Origin: Methylophaga sp.
GTDB lineage: Bacteria; Pseudomonadota; Gammaproteobacteria; Nitrosococcales; Methylophagaceae
Reading direction: 5' to 3'
Length of the DNA: 11,799 nt
Assembly: GCA_014762585.1 (NCBI GenBank)
Contig: JABURN010000148.1
Location: 1-11,799 of the forward strand
Shown here piece after piece: positions 8,502 through 11,799 of this stretch. Numbering within the stretch: position 1 is the first letter of the stretch; each line of letters starts with the position of its first letter. Under the pieces are notes generated by a model that was not told where the DNA came from, searched no databases, and saw only the letters and a program-made list of their open reading frames with translations. The translations under genes and the position numbers were made by a program.

Positions 8502-9932
8502 ATGTTTCAGGTTCCCAATATGCTGTTTGCACTGCCGGAGATGCTGATGCTGGGCATGGCCTGTGTCATTCTGCTGGTGGTGGCATTTACCGGCTCGCGC
8601 AGAACAGCATGGGTTTATGGTCTAAGCCAACTGACCCTGTTGGCGACCGCCGTTGTGGTGGTCTGGTTTATTGGTGAAGGCGGGCTGACCTTTGCTGACA
8701 CCTACATCAAAGATAATCTCAGCGACCTGCTTAAACTGTTTATCTGCGTCGTGAACATGCTGGTGCTTTTGTATTCCCAGGCCTACCTCAAAGCCCGCCA
8801 ACTGTTGCAGGGCGAGTTTTTTGTACTGGCCGTATTTTCGACACTTGGCATGCTGATCATGGTGTCGGCCTATCATATGCTCACCCTCTATCTCGGGCTG
8901 GAACTGATGTCACTGTGCCTCTATGCGATGGTGGCGATGCAGCGGGACTCGGGTGTTGCCACTGAAGCGGCAATGAAATACTTCATTCTGGGCAGTATCG
9001 CCTCGGGCATGCTGCTGTATGGCATGTCGATTATTTACGGCGTCACCGGCAGCCTGTCGATGAATGAGATTGCACTGGCCGTGGCTGCGGGCAATGGTGA
9101 TGAGACGATTTTGAGCTTTGGTATTGTCTTTCTGGTTATCGGTGTGGGCTTCAAGTTCGGCGCTGTACCGTTTCATATGTGGCTACCGGATGTTTATCAC
9201 GGCGCACCCACAGCGATGACCTTGTTTATTGCGGCGGCCCCTAAAATCGCAGCCTTTGCCATGATCATTCGATTATTGGCAGAAGGGCTGATAGACTTGC
9301 AGCATCACTGGCAGGATATGCTGGTTATGCTTGCCGTGTTGTCGATGATCGTCGGTAATGTGGTCGCGATTGCACAGAGCAATCTGAAACGCATGCTGGC
9401 CTATTCCACTATATCCCATGTCGGTTTTCTGCTGATGGGGGTATTATCCGGAACTCAGGAAGGTTTCTCGGCAGCGCTGTTTTATACGTTGATTTATGCC
9501 CTGATGACGCTGGGTGCTTTCGGTATGATCTTACTGCTGAGCCGGCAGGGCTTTGAAGCTGAGTATATCGATGACTTCAAGGGGCTCAGTGAGCGTCAGC
9601 CGTGGTTTGCGCTGATGATGCTGATCCTGATGTTTTCCATGGCCGGGATTCCGCCGCTGGCCGGGTTCTACGCCAAGTTGACCGTGATCAAAGCGGTGAT
9701 AGACGTCGACCTGTTGCTGGTGGCGCTGGTCGCTGTGGTCACTTCCGTTATCGGTGCCTTCTATTACCTGCGGGTGATTAAGGTTATGTATTTCGACAAA
9801 CCATTGGTTGACCACAAGCTGGAAGCGGGTAGCACCATGCAGATTATGCTGAGCGCCAATGCTCTGATGGTGCTGGGTCTGGGGATTGTGCCCGGCATCC
9901 TGATGAAAATTTGTACCATTGTTTTTGCCTAG
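8502..9932 (+). CDS. nuoN: NADH-quinone oxidoreductase subunit N
   Basis: NuoN (ND2) is the proximal antiporter-like proton channel next to NuoK and NuoJ. The 476-residue protein has the expected multi-helix profile. It carries E134 in [20 protein letters not shown]218 in [20 protein letters not shown] and K248 in AAAPKIA, matching E. coli E133, K217 and K247. A typical [11 protein letters not shown] stretch lies in the C-terminal third. ATG 8502 has an AGAGAGGA-type ribosome site (8485-8492) 9 bases upstream, just after the nuoM stop. An in-frame ATG at 8520 is possible but has no comparable site. nuoN is the last of the canonical nuo genes. One small gene follows at 16 bases, so the transcript continues. 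Confidence 0.97.
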   Translation: MFQVPNMLFALPEMLMLGMACVILLVVAFTGSRRTAWVYGLSQLTLLATAVVVVWFIGEGGLTFADTYIKDNLSDLLKLFICVVNMLVLLYSQAYLKARQLLQGEFFVLAVFSTLGMLIMVSAYHMLTLYLGLELMSLCLYAMVAMQRDSGVATEAAMKYFILGSIASGMLLYGMSIIYGVTGSLSMNEIALAVAAGNGDETILSFGIVFLVIGVGFKFGAVPFHMWLPDVYHGAPTAMTLFIAAAPKIAAFAMIIRLLAEGLIDLQHHWQDMLVMLAVLSMIVGNVVAIAQSNLKRMLAYSTISHVGFLLMGVLSGTQEGFSAALFYTLIYALMTLGAFGMILLLSRQGFEAEYIDDFKGLSERQPWFALMMLILMFSMAGIPPLAGFYAKLTVIKAVIDVDLLLVALVAVVTSVIGAFYYLRVIKVMYFDKPLVDHKLEAGSTMQIMLSANALMVLGLGIVPGILMKICTIVFA

Positions 9933-9948
9933 AGGTTTATAACAAATC

Positions 9949-10251
9949 ATGTCTGTGTGGCTGATGATAGGTCTGTTTTTGCTGATTGCGAACCTGCCGT
10001 GGATAGGTAACCGCGTGTTTTTTATCTGGCCATTGCAGCAAAAGCCGGTCTGGGTCAGATTGGTCGAGTTGCTGGTGTATTACTTCATCAGTCTACTGAT
10101 TGGTATCGCATTTGAAATTCGTTTTTCCGGTGATGTCTACACCCAGCAGTGGGAGTTTTTTGTCACCACCCTGAGTCTTTTCCTGGTGTTGGCGGTGCCT
10201 GGAGTGGTTTACCGTTACCAATGGCTGCCGATGCAGAGAAAGTTCAGATAA
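9949..10251 (+). CDS. DUF2818-like small membrane protein, nuo-linked
   Basis: This 100-residue protein has three likely membrane helices (about 2-20, 35-56 and 68-89), a short polar loop near 57-67 and a basic C-terminus (MQRKFR). The sequence resembles the DUF2818 family, small proteins of unknown function often encoded directly after nuoN in beta- and some gammaproteobacteria; I assign this from memory of the family. Recognisable features are ANLPWIGNRVFF near the N-terminus and QQWEFFVTTL before the third helix. It lies 16 bases after nuoN on the same strand, with AGAGG (9931-9935) as a possible but distant ribosome site, so it is most likely the last gene of the nuo operon. A role in assembly or stability of the complex I membrane arm is inference from position only. 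Confidence 0.85.
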   Translation: MSVWLMIGLFLLIANLPWIGNRVFFIWPLQQKPVWVRLVELLVYYFISLLIGIAFEIRFSGDVYTQQWEFFVTTLSLFLVLAVPGVVYRYQWLPMQRKFR

Positions 10252-10456
10252 GCCGGTGTTAACGGCGCAATGAAGACAGGCTAAACGCCAGTCAGGCAAA
10301 GAAAAAATCCCCCTAAACGGCGACAGACAACAATCTGTCACGTCTTTCATCAATAATGGATGCAAGTCCCGTCGAACTAGTTTAGAATTGGCGGGTTTAA
10401 CTACCGTGTAATTGCACGACACTGTTCAATTAACATCAATTTAGAGACATAGGATT
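10252..10456. other. Intergenic region between nuo operon and EF-G2 gene
   Basis: These 205 bases separate two genes on the same strand and have no supported gene. The stretch is richer in A and T than the genes around it. It has several short inverted repeats: one at 10275-10293 with a 6-pair stem interrupted by an A-A mismatch and loop TAAAC, one at 10322-10339, and an 8-base palindrome AACTAGTT at 10375-10382. None is followed by a run of T, so no clear intrinsic terminator is seen. Hexamers one base off the -10 consensus occur at 10352-10357 (AATAAT), 10383-10388 (TAGAAT) and 10407-10412 (TGTAAT), but none has a good -35 partner. A promoter for the downstream gene is expected somewhere here. 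A nine-codon mini-ORF (10356-10385) has no ribosome site. Confidence 0.6.
10322..10339 (+). terminator. Weak hairpin, possible end of the nuo transcript
   Basis: GACAGA and TCTGTC form a perfect 6-base-pair stem around the loop CAACAA. It is 71 bases after the last nuo-operon gene. The stem is only half G/C, and the sequence after it (ACGTCTTTC) has just three T in a row, so it does not meet the usual picture of an intrinsic terminator. It could be a processing or 3'-protection hairpin, or chance. Confidence 0.22.
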
Positions 10457-11799
10457 ATGGCTTCCGATTTATCCAAGTACAGAAACATAGGTATCTTCGC
10501 GCACGTTGACGCGGGTAAAACCACCACAACTGAGCGTATCCTGAAACTGACCGGTAAAATCCACAAAACAGGTGAAGTTCACGAAGGTGAATCCACCATG
10601 GACTTCATGGATCAGGAAGCCGAACGCGGTATCACCATTCAGTCTGCTGCGACAACCTGTGCCTGGAAAGGTCACCGTCTGAACGTCATCGATACACCGG
10701 GACACGTTGACTTCACTATTGAAGTCTATCGTTCACTGAAAGTACTTGATGGCGGTATCGGCGTATTCTGCGGCAGTGGTGGTGTTGAACCGCAATCCGA
10801 AACCAACTGGCGTTATGCCAACGAATCAGAAGTATCGCGTCTGATTTATGTGAACAAACTGGACCGTATGGGCGCCGACTTCTACCGCGTTGTTAAGCAG
10901 GTTGAAGATGTACTGGCTGCGACTCCGCTGGTCATGGTGCTGCCAATCGGTATTGAAGACGAATTCAAAGGTGTTGTCGATCTGCTGACTCAAAAAGCCT
11001 GGTACTGGCCTGATGAGAAAGATCCAGAAAACTACAGCATCGAAGAGCCACCTGCAGAGATGGCTGACCAAATCGCTGAATGGCGTGAAAAACTGATCGA
11101 AACTGCTGTAGAGCAGGATGACGATCTGATGGAAAAATATCTGGAAGGTGAAGAGCCATCAATCGATGAACTCAAAGCCTGTATCCGTAAAGGTACGCTG
11201 AATCTGTCGTTCTTCCCGACCTACTGTGGTAGCTCGTTCAAGAACAAAGGTCTGCAACTGGTTCTGGACGCGGTTGTTGATTACCTGCCTGATCCAACTC
11301 AGGTTGATCCACAACCAGAAGTCGATCTGGAAGGTAATGAAACCGGTAAAGTCGCGACCGTTGATATCAATGGCCCACTGCGCGCGCTGGCATTCAAAAT
11401 CATGGATGACCGTTTCGGTGCTTTGACCTTTATCCGTGTTTACTCCGGTGAACTGCGTAAGGGTGACACCATTCTGAACACCTTCACCGGCAAAACCGAA
11501 CGTGTCGGCCGTATGGTGGAAATGCACGCCAACGACCGTAACGAGCTCGATTACGCCCACGCCGGTGATATCGTCGCTATCATCGGTATGAAAGATACCC
11601 AGACCGGTCACACCCTGTGTGATCCGAAAAACCCGGCGACTCTGGAACCGATGGTGTTCCCGGATCCCGTTATCTCTATCGCAATTGCGCCTAAAGACAA
11701 AGGCTCTGCTGAAAAACTGGGCGTTGCGCTGGGTAAAATGATTAATGAAGATACGTCATTCCTCGTCGCACCCGACGAAGACAGTGGCGCAACCATCAT
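10457..11799 (+). CDS. fusA2: Elongation factor G paralogue (EF-G2 type), 3' truncated by window end
   Basis: This is a translational GTPase of the EF-G family, 447 complete codons, open to the window edge. The G domain has G1 AHVDAGKTT (15-23), the switch I motif ERGIT with T60, G3 DTPGH (79-83) with catalytic H83, G4 NKLD (133-136) and a G5-like CGSSFKNKG (257-265). Domain II follows (about 310-405, with [20 protein letters not shown]) and domain III has begun. Sequence details ([39 protein letters not shown]) match the second EF-G of Vibrio and Shewanella rather than canonical EF-G, which reads VNKMDR and AVGGVQPQSETVWRQ. EF-Gs catalyse translocation or ribosome recycling; which of these this paralogue does cannot be read here. 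ATG 10457 is supported by the family N-terminus. AGGA at 10451-10454 is unusually close (2 bases), and TAGAGA at 10442-10447 is better spaced. Codon use is strongly biased compared with the nuo genes. Confidence 0.92.
   Translation, partial: MASDLSKYRNIGIFAHVDAGKTTTTERILKLTGKIHKTGEVHEGESTMDFMDQEAERGITIQSAATTCAWKGHRLNVIDTPGHVDFTIEVYRSLKVLDGGIGVFCGSGGVEPQSETNWRYANESEVSRLIYVNKLDRMGADFYRVVKQVEDVLAATPLVMVLPIGIEDEFKGVVDLLTQKAWYWPDEKDPENYSIEEPPAEMADQIAEWREKLIETAVEQDDDLMEKYLEGEEPSIDELKACIRKGTLNLSFFPTYCGSSFKNKGLQLVLDAVVDYLPDPTQVDPQPEVDLEGNETGKVATVDINGPLRALAFKIMDDRFGALTFIRVYSGELRKGDTILNTFTGKTERVGRMVEMHANDRNELDYAHAGDIVAIIGMKDTQTGHTLCDPKNPATLEPMVFPDPVISIAIAPKDKGSAEKLGVALGKMINEDTSFLVAPDEDSGATI

Noticed and set aside
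10275..10293. Interrupted stem-loop (GAC A GGC TAAAC GCC A GTC) as an intrinsic terminator
   Set aside because: The stem has a central mismatch and is followed by an A-rich rather than T-rich tract. On the other strand the T tract would come before the stem, so it fits neither direction.
10356..10385. Nine-codon mini-ORF (MDASPVELV) upstream of the EF-G2 gene, a possible leader peptide
   Set aside because: There is no Shine-Dalgarno sequence before it, no run of regulatory codons and no attenuator-like hairpin with a T run after it.
10412..10440. TTGCAC as a -35 box for the EF-G2 gene
   Set aside because: It matches only half of the consensus, and no -10-like hexamer lies 16-18 bases downstream.
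11159..11611. Antisense open frame of 150 codons inside the EF-G2 gene
   Set aside because: It is fully opposite conserved GTPase sequence and resembles no family I know. The sense strand explains the region.
1..11799. Mobile element, CRISPR array, tRNA or defence system
   Set aside because: Genes are packed back to back with one coherent function until 10251. I saw no direct repeats with spacers, transposase signatures or tRNA-like sequence in the single gap.

Overview
The window is the distal two thirds of a proton-pumping NADH:quinone oxidoreductase (respiratory complex I, nuo) operon, followed on the same strand by the start of a second translation gene. It most resembles a gammaproteobacterium. 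The reasons are the nuoF-G-H-I-J-K-L-M-N order, a NuoG without the extra N7 cluster, a short 162-residue NuoI, a small DUF2818-type membrane protein directly after nuoN, and a Vibrio/Shewanella-like EF-G2. I cannot name a genus from the sequence alone. Every supported gene is on the + strand.

Layout: positions 1-17 are not native sequence. They match the Nextera/Tn5 mosaic-end adapter at 15 of 17 bases, so the window begins at an untrimmed assembly end. From 18 to 229 is the last part of nuoF, carrying the fourth ligand of cluster N3. Then come nuoG (241-2577), nuoH (2577-3632), nuoI (3632-4120), nuoJ (4121-4717), nuoK (4714-5019), nuoL (5023-6963), nuoM (6973-8484), nuoN (8502-9932) and a 100-residue DUF2818-like membrane protein (9949-10251). 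Gaps are from -4 to 17 bases, so this is one transcription unit with probable translational coupling. A 205-base gap (10252-10456) is the only sizeable non-coding stretch. It holds weak inverted repeats and no convincing terminator or promoter. From 10457 to the end of the window runs a 5'-complete, 3'-truncated EF-G paralogue (fusA2 type).

Function: NuoF and NuoG belong to the NADH-oxidising arm, and NuoI carries electrons to the quinone site at the NuoH interface. NuoH, J, K, L, M and N form the membrane proton-pumping arm. The iron-sulfur ligands, and the charged residues I checked in the membrane subunits, are all present, so the complex looks functional. The DUF2818 protein probably accompanies the membrane arm, but its role is unknown. 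The EF-G2 gene is functionally separate and uses clearly different codons, suggesting higher expression.

This is mostly a conserved housekeeping region. I found no defence system, mobile element, CRISPR array or RNA gene. The observations most worth a second look are the adapter remnant at the left end, the uncharacterised nuo-linked membrane protein, the codon-use contrast and the leader of the EF-G2 gene.
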